Source: Oscillospiraceae bacterium
Lineage (GTDB): Bacteria; Bacillota; Clostridia; Oscillospirales; Oscillospiraceae
NCBI GenBank assembly: GCA_022800755.1
Contig: JAAWQX010000011.1
Span: forward strand, 1-63,881
Length of the DNA stretch: 63,881 nt
Direction: 5' to 3'
Position 1 is the stretch's first letter. Every line of letters starts with the position of its first letter. Below are positions 48,915-56,658 of the stretch, in pieces. The position numbers were made by a program, and so were the translations under genes. The notes beneath the pieces were generated by a model. It did no database searches. It saw only the letters and a program-made list of their open reading frames with translations, and was not told the origin of the DNA.

Positions 48915-50579
48915 ATGACAGAATTTATCGACGGACAGCAATTTACATCCATGGTCGTGTGCGCCCATACGGCGCTGAGCGCCGCCAAGCAGCAGCTCAA
49001 TGAGCTGAACGTGTTCCCCGTCCCCGACGGAGACACCGGCACAAACATGTCCATGACCATGCAAAACGCCGTTTCCGAGCTGAACAAAAAACACCCCAAG
49101 ACCTTAGGGGCCGCCGCGGACTGCGTAGCTTCCGGCCTTTTGCGGGGCGCCCGGGGCAACTCCGGCGTGATTTTGTCCCTGCTGTTCCGGGGCATCGCGA
49201 AGAAGCTGAAAGGCCTGGACCGGGCCAACGCCGTCCAGTTCGCCGCCGCCATGCAGGAAGGCGTAGACGCGGCCTATAAAGCCGTGATGAAGCCCGCGGA
49301 AGGCACCATCCTCACCGTCTCCCGCCTGGCCACCGCCGCAGCGGTGGAGTTCGCTTCCAACGGCGCTGACCTGGAGCTGACGCTCACCCACGCCCTGGAA
49401 TCCGGGCAAGATGCCCTGGCAGACACCATGAACCTGAATCCGGTGCTGAAAAAAGCCGGTGTGGTAGATGCCGGCGGCAAGGGCTACCTCATCATCTGGC
49501 AGGCCATGCTGGAATGCCTGCAAGGCCGGTTCGAAATGCCGGAGATCCAAGAAGAGACCGCCAAGGACAAAGCGGATTTCGGCGCCATCGACGACGAGGA
49601 GATCACCTTCACGTTTGATACCGTTTTCATCGTGCGCAAAACCGTGGATAAGCCCCTGGAGGGTCTGCGAGCCTACCTCAGCAGCATCGGCGACTGCCTG
49701 GTCATCGGCGAGGACGACGAGGCGTTTAAAGTCCACGTACACACAGATATTCCCGGCAACGCCCTGACCGAAGCCCAAAAATACGGCACACTGGAAGTGG
49801 CGAAGATCGAAAACATGCGCATCCAGCACGAAGACGTAGCCGCGGGCCGCAAGGCCATCAGCGCCGACGACCTGGAGGACGAGGACGCGCTGTTCTCCGA
49901 TAAAGCCCCCGCCGCCCCGGAAAAGGAAGTGGGCGTCGTAGCCGTGTGCGCGGGCGACGGGCTGGCCGGACTGTTCAAGGAACTGGGCGCCGACGCCATC
50001 GTCACCGGCGGCCAAACCATGAACCCCTCCACCCAGGACATCTTAGCCGCCGTGGAACGCACCCCGGCGAAGACCGTATTCGTCTTCCCCAACAACAAAA
50101 ACATCATCATGGCCGCCCAGCAGTGCCAGCCGCTGACGGAAAAGCGGGTCATCGTGATCCCCACCGGCGCGGTGCCCCAGGGCATTTCCGCCATGATCAA
50201 TTTCGATTCCAACGCCGACGCTGAGGAACTGGAGGCCGTATTCAACGAATCCATCGGCACCGTCCATACCGCCCAAGTGACTTACGCCGCCCGGGATTCC
50301 GAATTTGACGGCTACCACATTTTGGCCGGGCAGTACCTGGGACTGCTGGACGGCGCGCTGGTGGGCAGCTTTGATTCCCTGCCCCACCTGCTGGACGCGC
50401 TCAACGACAAGATCGAAGCCTTGGACCCGTCCCTCATCTCCGTATACTACGGCGAAGACATCCAGACCTCCGACGCCCAGACCACCTCCGGCATCATCGA
50501 AGCCCGCTTCCCCGACGCGGAAGTCATGACCATCAACGGCGGGCAGCCGGTCTACTACTACATGATCAGCATCGAATAA
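48915..50579 (+). CDS. fakA: DAK2-domain fatty acid kinase subunit (FakA/YloV)
   Basis: A 554-residue protein. The N-terminal DAK2 kinase domain has NVFPVPDGDTGTNM with the metal-binding aspartates and GARGNSGVILS; a middle domain and a C-terminal degenerate DegV-like part follow. FakA phosphorylates exogenous fatty acids delivered by a FakB (DegV) protein for phospholipid synthesis. No fakB is in the window. Linked to the Asp23-family gene as in B. subtilis yloU-yloV. Start by AAAGGAG. Confidence 0.92.
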   Translation: MTEFIDGQQFTSMVVCAHTALSAAKQQLNELNVFPVPDGDTGTNMSMTMQNAVSELNKKHPKTLGAAADCVASGLLRGARGNSGVILSLLFRGIAKKLKGLDRANAVQFAAAMQEGVDAAYKAVMKPAEGTILTVSRLATAAAVEFASNGADLELTLTHALESGQDALADTMNLNPVLKKAGVVDAGGKGYLIIWQAMLECLQGRFEMPEIQEETAKDKADFGAIDDEEITFTFDTVFIVRKTVDKPLEGLRAYLSSIGDCLVIGEDDEAFKVHVHTDIPGNALTEAQKYGTLEVAKIENMRIQHEDVAAGRKAISADDLEDEDALFSDKAPAAPEKEVGVVAVCAGDGLAGLFKELGADAIVTGGQTMNPSTQDILAAVERTPAKTVFVFPNNKNIIMAAQQCQPLTEKRVIVIPTGAVPQGISAMINFDSNADAEELEAVFNESIGTVHTAQVTYAARDSEFDGYHILAGQYLGLLDGALVGSFDSLPHLLDALNDKIEALDPSLISVYYGEDIQTSDAQTTSGIIEARFPDAEVMTINGGQPVYYYMISIE

Positions 50580-50593
50580 GTGCAAACGAGCCA

Positions 50594-50631
50594 AAACAGC
50601 GGCCCATTCGTTCAAGAATGGGCCGCTGTTT
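50594..50631. terminator. Bidirectional terminator
   Basis: AAACAGCGGCCCATTC (50594-50609) pairs perfectly with GAATGGGCCGCTGTTT (50616-50631) between convergent fakA and the membrane protein gene. Confidence 0.88.
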
Positions 50632-50640
50632 GCATCTCAA

Positions 50641-51456
50641 TTATTCCTCTGTTTCCGTCTGCGGTTCCGCCTTGATGGGCTTTCCCACCCGCATACTCGC
50701 GATGGTCATCCACCCGCTGTACATAAGCATCGCCGCCACTGCGCCCAGGATGACCTGCATCCCCAGCATCCGTTCATCCGCCATAGCCACCAGGGAGAAA
50801 AACGCCCCGGTAAACGCGAAAAACATCGAGCGGTAAGGCTTGGGCTTGCCGAAGGCGTACCCCGCCAGATAATAAAACGCGATGGTATCCGCCGCCAGGG
50901 CCAGTATCTCAATGGAGTACCGCCACACGCTGGGGGTGGTGCTGTTGATCTTATAAGACAAAATCATCCAAAAGCAGCCCGTAAGCGTCAGCACCGCCGC
51001 GCTCAGGCACTGCATCCCCACTTCCCGCTGCTTATAAGGCGACGACGCCACATAATAAAAACTCCCCGCGGACAACACCGCGAAAAAGGCCAGCAGCCGG
51101 ATCAGGGTCTGATACGCGCGAAATTTAGACGTAACGAACAAAATCACGCCGCCCACGGCCATGACCAAGGCAAATACCGTATAGATATACGGCGGCAGCG
51201 GTGTCGTCCCCCGGTACACGACCTCGCAGGTCCGGGCCGGGTAATACTCCTGCTTACGCAGCTTCAGCACCCACGCCAAAATCCCCAAAACCGCCACGAC
51301 GCACAAAAGTGCCATCAGCTTACTCCAGATACTGCCGGGAATAATGAGGCCCGTATCCGCCTCAAAGGCCGTGAGTGTCTGAATCCACCGGAAAAAGCCG
51401 CCGAACGCGGCGGCCACACAGACATAACAGCACATGATGATCGCGTTCTTCCGCAT
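50641..51456 (-). CDS. Multi-pass membrane protein, unknown
   Basis: A 271-residue protein with about eight hydrophobic helices and a short charged C-terminus. I do not recognise the family; there are no transporter or enzyme motifs. A cytoplasmic loop near residues 65-85 is basic (LKLRKQEYY). It has its own sigma-A promoter and is divergent from spoIID. No function is proposed. Confidence 0.65.
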   Translation of the reverse strand: MRKNAIIMCCYVCVAAAFGGFFRWIQTLTAFEADTGLIIPGSIWSKLMALLCVVAVLGILAWVLKLRKQEYYPARTCEVVYRGTTPLPPYIYTVFALVMAVGGVILFVTSKFRAYQTLIRLLAFFAVLSAGSFYYVASSPYKQREVGMQCLSAAVLTLTGCFWMILSYKINSTTPSVWRYSIEILALAADTIAFYYLAGYAFGKPKPYRSMFFAFTGAFFSLVAMADERMLGMQVILGAVAAMLMYSGWMTIASMRVGKPIKAEPQTETEE

Positions 51457-51494
51457 AATTATGTTCCTGCCTTAATACGTTATACTAACACTGT

Positions 51495-51523
51495 ATTTTA
51501 CCCCCCGAATTGCCCGCCGTCAA
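51495..51523 (-). promoter_or_regulatory. Promoter of the 50.6 kb membrane protein gene
   Basis: On the minus strand TTGACG (51518-51523), a 17-bp spacer and TAAAAT (51495-51500). Confidence 0.55.
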
Positions 51524-51544
51524 GTCTTTTTGAAAGGATACGCC

Positions 51545-52495
51545 ATGAAGCCTGTTGCCGTTTTGTCCGCCGCCGCGGTGCTGTTTTCCCTGCTGCTGCC
51601 TGTTTTCTGGGTCCGGACAAGGCCGGAAGAAGCCCCCGACGCCCCTCTGGCCGACGCCCAAACCACCATCACCGTCCGCACCGAAACCGGCGTGGAAACC
51701 ACCACCCTGGCGGAGCATCTGCCGGGGGTCCTGGCCGGAGAGATGCCGGCGCTGTTTGAGAAAGAAGCGTTAAAGGCCCAGGCCGTAGCGGCCCGGACCT
51801 TCATTCTCTACCGGATGTCCCACCACCCGGACCGCCACCCCGGCGAGGACATCTGCGACGACCCCAACTGCTGCAAGGCCTTTTTGTCCACAGACGACAT
51901 GCAAAGCAAATGGGGCAGCCAGTTCCAGGCGTACTACGCCAAAATGCAGTCCGCCGTCTCCGAGACCGACGGCCAGACCCTGCGCTACGGCGGCGCGCCC
52001 ATCCAGGCGGTGTTCCATTCCTCTTCCGCGGGAAAAACCCTGGCCAGCTCCGACTTATGGAACGACTGCCCGTACCTGCTGTCCGTCGATTCCCCGGAGA
52101 CCGCCGCGGACGTGCCGGACTACGTGACCCAGGTCATCGTCACGCCGGAGGAATTTCAGCGCGTCTGCCAAGAAGCCTACCCGGACATGGCCTTTCCCGA
52201 CGACCCCGCCCAGTGGCTGGGCGCGCCCACCCTCAACGCCAGCGGGCGGGTGGAATCCAGCACCGTCTGCGGCACCGCCATCCCCGGCAGCCAAATGCGC
52301 ACGATGTTTTCCCTCCGCTCCAGCGCCTATACGCTGGAATACACCGCCGCCGGGACCTTCCAATTCACCGTCACCGGCTATGGCCACGGGGTGGGCATGA
52401 GCCAATATGGTGCCAATGTGTACGCGAAAAACGGCTACAGCTATGCCGACATCCTCGCCCACTATTACCCCGGCACCGAACTGGTATCCGGGTGA
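51545..52495 (+). CDS. spoIID: Stage II sporulation protein D (SpoIID/LytB family)
   Basis: A 316-residue lytic transglycosylase-type protein with an N-terminal membrane anchor (about 5-22). The SpoIID core is clear: LPGVLAGEMPALFEKEALKAQAVAARTF (region 60-88), FHSSSAGKT, and the C-terminal GYGHGVGMSQYGAN. In the forespore engulfment machine it cuts peptidoglycan strands produced by SpoIIP. spoIIM and spoIIP are not nearby. The start at 51545 follows GAAAGGA. No sigma-A promoter is visible, in keeping with sporulation-specific transcription. The last 31 bases overlap clpC on the other strand. Confidence 0.92.
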   Translation: MKPVAVLSAAAVLFSLLLPVFWVRTRPEEAPDAPLADAQTTITVRTETGVETTTLAEHLPGVLAGEMPALFEKEALKAQAVAARTFILYRMSHHPDRHPGEDICDDPNCCKAFLSTDDMQSKWGSQFQAYYAKMQSAVSETDGQTLRYGGAPIQAVFHSSSAGKTLASSDLWNDCPYLLSVDSPETAADVPDYVTQVIVTPEEFQRVCQEAYPDMAFPDDPAQWLGAPTLNASGRVESSTVCGTAIPGSQMRTMFSLRSSAYTLEYTAAGTFQFTVTGYGHGVGMSQYGANVYAKNGYSYADILAHYYPGTELVSG

Positions 52496-54930
52496 GTGAC
52501 CGTCAGCGTAATGGTCTCCCCCTGGGCGTCCACCGTCAGGGTATCCCCCGCGGCAAGCCCGCCGGACAGCAGCCGCACCGCCGCCGGGTCCTCGATCTCG
52601 CTGCGGATCACCCGCCTCAGGGGCCGTGCACCCAACGCCTTGTCGTACCCCCGCCGTGCCAATTCCTCAACCACCGCGGGTGTGCATTCCATGTCCACCC
52701 CCAGCGCGTTCATCCGCCCGGCTACCCGGGCAAGCTGCCGCTGGGCGATCTGCTTCACATCCCCCCGGGTCAGCTGCCGGAACACGATGGTCTCGTCCAC
52801 CCGGTTGAGAAACTCCGGGCGAAAGGTTTGCTTCAATTCCGTCATAACAGCCTTTTTCATGGCTTTGTTTTCCCGTTCCTCATCCTCCGCGTCATCCAAA
52901 AAGCCCAGCTGCACCCGGTCCGTGATAGCCTTCGCGCCGATATTGGAAGTCATGACGATCACGCAGTTACGGAAATCTGAGGTGCGTCCCTTGGCGTCCG
53001 TGAGCCGCCCGTCCTCCAAAACCTGCAACAGCACGCTCCACACGTCCTCGTTGGCCTTTTCGATCTCGTCCAGCAGCACCACGGAATAGGGCTTGCGCCG
53101 GACTTTCTCCGTCAGCTGTCCGCCCTCCTCGTAGCCCACGTACCCCGGCGGCGAGCCGATGAGCCGGGACACTGCCTGCTTTTCCATGTACTCGGACATA
53201 TCAAAACGGAGCATAGCGTTCTCGTCCCCGAACAATGCCTCCGCCAGCGCCCGGCAAAGCTCCGTCTTGCCCACGCCGGTGGGTCCCAGAAACAGGAACG
53301 ATCCAATCGGCCGCTCCGGCTCCTTCAAGCCGACCCGTCCCCGGCGTACAGCCCGGGCCACTGCCGACGCCGCTTCATCCTGCCCCACGATCCGCCGTTT
53401 CAGTTCCTCCTCCAGGGACATGAGCCGGCGGCTTTCATCGCTGCTGAGGGACCGCACCGGGATGCCCGTCCAGTCCGACACCACCGCAGCTACGTCCTCC
53501 GCCGTGACTGTGGGGCTGTTGGCGTGCTGCTGCAGTTCCCACCGCCGCCGCTCGCCGTCCAGGGCCAGACGGGCCTTGCCCTCCTGGTCCCGCAGCCGGG
53601 CGGCCAGTTCAAAATCCTGATCCCGCACAGCCTTGTCCTTATCCTGGGTCAGCTGCTTGAGGTTCGCCCGCAGTTCGCACAGTTCCGGCGGCTCGGCGGC
53701 ACCCTCCATGCGCACCCGGGAGCAGGCCTCGTCCATCAGGTCGATGGCCTTATCCGGCAAAAACCGCCCGGAGATATACCGCACAGACATGCTCACCGCC
53801 GCCCGGATGGCCTCGTCGCTGATCTTCAGCCGGTGGTGCCCCTCGTACTTCTCCCGCAGCCCCCGGAGGATCGCCTCCGCGTCTTCCTCGCTGGGTTCCG
53901 ACACCTGCACCGGCTGGAAGCGCCGCTCCAGCGCCGCGTCCTTTTCAATGTATTTGCGGTACTCCTCGCTGGTGGTCGCGCCGATGATCTGAATTTCCCC
54001 CCGGCCCAGGGCGGGCTTGATGATATTCGCCGCGTCGATGGCGCCCTCGGCGCTCCCCGCTCCGATGAGGGAATGCAGTTCATCGATGAACAAGATCACA
54101 TCCCCCGCCCGGTTCACTTCCCGGAGCACGGCCTTCACCCGGTCCTCGAAATCCCCCCGGTACTTCGTCCCAGCCACCATGGAGGTCAGATCCAGAGACA
54201 CCAGCCGCTTATTCCGCAGCCCCTCCGGCACATTCCCCGTAGCAAGCTGCCGGGCGATACCCTCCGCGATGGCGGTCTTCCCCACCCCCGGCTCGCCGAT
54301 GAGCGCGGGGTTGTTTTTCGTACGCCGGGACAAAATCTGTAATACCCGCCGAATTTCCGTATCCCGCCCGATCACCGGGTCGATGCGGCCCAACCGGGCG
54401 GCTTCCGTCAGGTCCCGGCCGAACTGGTCCAGGGTCTTGGTGTCGCTTTTCCGGGGCGTAGGCCGGGGCACCGTAGACCGGGGCTTGTACTCCCGGCTGT
54501 CAAACACGCACATGATGTCCGTGTACAGCTTGTTCAGGTCGCCGCCCAGGGCAGTCAAGGTCTGGGCCCCGGCGCAGTCCGGTTCCCGGAGGATGCCCAT
54601 GAGGATATGCTCTGTGCCCACATAGCTGTGCCCCAGCCGACGGGCGTCCTCCCCCGCCAGCCGCATCACCTGCCGCGCACGGGGAGACAATCCCTGGGAC
54701 GGCACCCCCGGGTCTCCCCGTCCGGCGATATGCTCCACGGTCTGGGCGAGCTTTTCCGCGTCAAAGCCGTTGTCCCGCAGGATTTTCGCCCCCAGCCCGT
54801 CTCCCTCGGCGGCGATGCCGATGAGGATATGCTCAGTCCCCACATAACTATGGCCCAAATCCGTAGCCGCGAGCCGTGCCCGCTCAATGGCCGACTGGGC
54901 CCGGTCTGTAAATTGGTCGGAATTTTTCAT
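52465..54930 (-). CDS. clpC: ATP-dependent Clp protease ATP-binding subunit ClpC
   Basis: An 821-residue AAA+ unfoldase. Two N-terminal Clp repeats (about 1-145), the first ATPase with GEPGVGKTA and ILFIDELHSL, a UVR-type coiled segment (about 415-450, KDKAVRDQDFELAARLRDQE), the second ATPase with GPTGVGKTE and LLDEIEKAN, and the C-terminal domain follow in order. The UVR motif identifies ClpC rather than ClpB or ClpE. The usual ctsR-mcsA-mcsB genes are absent here, so regulation and McsB-type targeting must differ or be elsewhere. Its 3' end overlaps spoIID by 31 bases. Confidence 0.96.
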   Translation of the reverse strand: MKNSDQFTDRAQSAIERARLAATDLGHSYVGTEHILIGIAAEGDGLGAKILRDNGFDAEKLAQTVEHIAGRGDPGVPSQGLSPRARQVMRLAGEDARRLGHSYVGTEHILMGILREPDCAGAQTLTALGGDLNKLYTDIMCVFDSREYKPRSTVPRPTPRKSDTKTLDQFGRDLTEAARLGRIDPVIGRDTEIRRVLQILSRRTKNNPALIGEPGVGKTAIAEGIARQLATGNVPEGLRNKRLVSLDLTSMVAGTKYRGDFEDRVKAVLREVNRAGDVILFIDELHSLIGAGSAEGAIDAANIIKPALGRGEIQIIGATTSEEYRKYIEKDAALERRFQPVQVSEPSEEDAEAILRGLREKYEGHHRLKISDEAIRAAVSMSVRYISGRFLPDKAIDLMDEACSRVRMEGAAEPPELCELRANLKQLTQDKDKAVRDQDFELAARLRDQEGKARLALDGERRRWELQQHANSPTVTAEDVAAVVSDWTGIPVRSLSSDESRRLMSLEEELKRRIVGQDEAASAVARAVRRGRVGLKEPERPIGSFLFLGPTGVGKTELCRALAEALFGDENAMLRFDMSEYMEKQAVSRLIGSPPGYVGYEEGGQLTEKVRRKPYSVVLLDEIEKANEDVWSVLLQVLEDGRLTDAKGRTSDFRNCVIVMTSNIGAKAITDRVQLGFLDDAEDEERENKAMKKAVMTELKQTFRPEFLNRVDETIVFRQLTRGDVKQIAQRQLARVAGRMNALGVDMECTPAVVEELARRGYDKALGARPLRRVIRSEIEDPAAVRLLSGGLAAGDTLTVDAQGETITLTVTHPDTSSVPG

Positions 54931-54976
54931 TGGAAAACCCCTTCAGAAAATAATACAGACTGATTATGTCACAACT

Positions 54977-54990
54977 TTTCAAATAAAATG
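54977..54990 (-). promoter_or_regulatory. Possible extended -10 promoter of clpC
   Basis: On the minus strand a TG-A-CATAAT extended -10 lies about 40 bases upstream of the start, without a good -35. No CtsR heptad repeat (GGTCAAA-type) was recognised. Exact position is approximate. Confidence 0.3.
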
Positions 54991-55075
54991 CACGAAACCG
55001 GGCGATAGCGTAGCAATTTTCCATTTTGTATGGTAGAATACAAAAAATCGAACCAACACACAGAAAGGAGCCGCC

Positions 55076-55795
55076 ATGTTTGACGAACTCTGGCCCGGCG
55101 GCCCGCGCTTCCTGCAAGCCCCGGACGCCTTCCCCCTGGGCACGGATTCCGTATTGCTGGCAGATTTCGCCAACACCGCCCGGGCAAAACAAATTCTGGA
55201 CCTGGGCTGCGGCGCGGGCGTGCTGACAGTCCTCCTGGCGGAAAAAGCCCCGGGCGCCCGCCTGTGCGGCGTCGAGATTTTACCGGACAGCGCTGCTATC
55301 TGCCGAAAAAACCTGTCCGCCAACGGCCATGACCCCTCCGGCATCCTCACCGGGGACCTGCGGGAACACCGCGCGCTGTACCCCGCCGGAGCGTTTGACC
55401 TGGTGGTGTCCAATCCCCCCTATTTCGCCGCCGGCAGCGGATATTCCGCCCCCAACGACGCCCGGGCCGCTGCCCGGGACGAGCGCAACTGCACCCTGGA
55501 CGAGCTATGCCAAGCCGCGGCCTATCTCACCCGCTGGGGCGGCCTGTTCACCCTGGTCCACCGCCCCGAGCGCCTGAGCGAGCTGTTTTGCACGCTGACA
55601 AGACACGGTTTAGAGCCCAAACGCCTGCGGATGGTACAATATCAGCCCCACACCCCGCCGAACCTGGTCCTGGCAGAAGCCCGCCGGGGCGGAAACCCGG
55701 GCCTATCCGTCCTCCCGCCGCTGATTTTAGCCAACGCCGACGGGTTAGACACCCCGGAGATTCGGCGAATCTATCACAGAGGAGAACGCATATGA
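55076..55795 (+). CDS. tRNA1(Val) (adenine-N6)-methyltransferase, TrmN6/YabB-like
   Basis: A 239-residue SAM-dependent methyltransferase with the Rossmann motif LDLGCGAGVL and the catalytic VSNPPYF (N-P-P-Y). LGTDSVLLADF near the N-terminus is typical of the TrmN6/YfiC group that methylates A37 of tRNA-Val. Start by AAAGGAG. The end overlaps rsmI (ATGA), the usual yabB-rsmI neighbourhood. Confidence 0.9.
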   Translation: MFDELWPGGPRFLQAPDAFPLGTDSVLLADFANTARAKQILDLGCGAGVLTVLLAEKAPGARLCGVEILPDSAAICRKNLSANGHDPSGILTGDLREHRALYPAGAFDLVVSNPPYFAAGSGYSAPNDARAAARDERNCTLDELCQAAAYLTRWGGLFTLVHRPERLSELFCTLTRHGLEPKRLRMVQYQPHTPPNLVLAEARRGGNPGLSVLPPLILANADGLDTPEIRRIYHRGERI

Positions 55796-56625
55796 GCGGA
55801 GCATTATACTTGGTAGGCACCCCCATCGGAAACCTGGGGGACTTCTCCCCCCGGGGCGTGGAGGCCCTGCGCGCCGCCGACTTCATCGCCGCGGAGGACA
55901 CCCGGGTGACACTAAAACTGCTGAACCATTTCGACATCCGCAAGCCCATGGTCAGCTACTACGAGCACAACAAATTCGCCAGCGGCGACAAGATCTTGTC
56001 CCGCATCCTGGACGGCGAGACCTGCGCCCTGGTCACAGACGCGGGGATGCCCGCCATCAGCGACCCCGGCGAGGACATCGTCGCCATGTGCGCCCGCCAC
56101 CAGATCGACGTATTCGTCATCCCCGGCCCCAGCGCGGTGGTATCGGCCCTGGCCCTGTCGGGCCTGCCCACGGGCCGCTTCTGCTTTGAGGGCTTCCTGT
56201 CCGTCAACAAAAAAAGCCGCGCGGAGCACCTGGAAAGCCTCGCCGGAGAGCGCCGCACCATGATCTTCTACGAAGCCCCCCACAAACTTCTGCGCACCTT
56301 GGAAGACATGTACGCCGCCTGGGGCGACCGCCCCATCGCCGTGTGCCGGGAGCTGACCAAACTCCACGAACAGACCCTCCGCACGACCCTGTCCGGCGCA
56401 ATCACACACTTCCAGCAGACCCCACCCAAAGGCGAATTCGTCCTGGTGGTCGGCGGCGCCCCGGAGCAAAGCGCCCCAGAAATGACCCCGGAGCAGGCCC
56501 TATCCATCGTAGCCGCCTACCGTGCCGAAGGCCGCGCCCTGAAAGAAGCCTGCAAACTCGCCGCGTCAGACACCGGCTTTTCCAAAAATGAACTGTACGA
56601 CCTGGCCCTGTCCCAAGGCACCTAA
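55792..56625 (+). CDS. rsmI: 16S rRNA (cytidine-1402-2'-O)-methyltransferase
   Basis: A 277-residue enzyme methylating the ribose of C1402 in the ribosome decoding centre. GTPIGNLGDFSPRG, ALVTDAGMPAISDPG and EGFLSVNKKSRAEHLE are family blocks of the tetrapyrrole-methylase-like fold. The start at 55792 follows AGAGGAGAA and overlaps the trmN6 stop; a longer in-frame reading to 55507 lies inside trmN6 and is rejected. Confidence 0.96.
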   Translation: MSGALYLVGTPIGNLGDFSPRGVEALRAADFIAAEDTRVTLKLLNHFDIRKPMVSYYEHNKFASGDKILSRILDGETCALVTDAGMPAISDPGEDIVAMCARHQIDVFVIPGPSAVVSALALSGLPTGRFCFEGFLSVNKKSRAEHLESLAGERRTMIFYEAPHKLLRTLEDMYAAWGDRPIAVCRELTKLHEQTLRTTLSGAITHFQQTPPKGEFVLVVGGAPEQSAPEMTPEQALSIVAAYRAEGRALKEACKLAASDTGFSKNELYDLALSQGT

Positions 56626-56658
56626 AAAAGACCGGAGCAAATGCTCCGGTCTTTTTTT
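56624..56658. terminator. Bidirectional terminator
   Basis: AAAAAAGACCGGAGC (56624-56638) pairs with GCTCCGGTC and a T run (56643-56658), overlapping the stops of rsmI (+) and the M13 peptidase (-). Confidence 0.9.
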
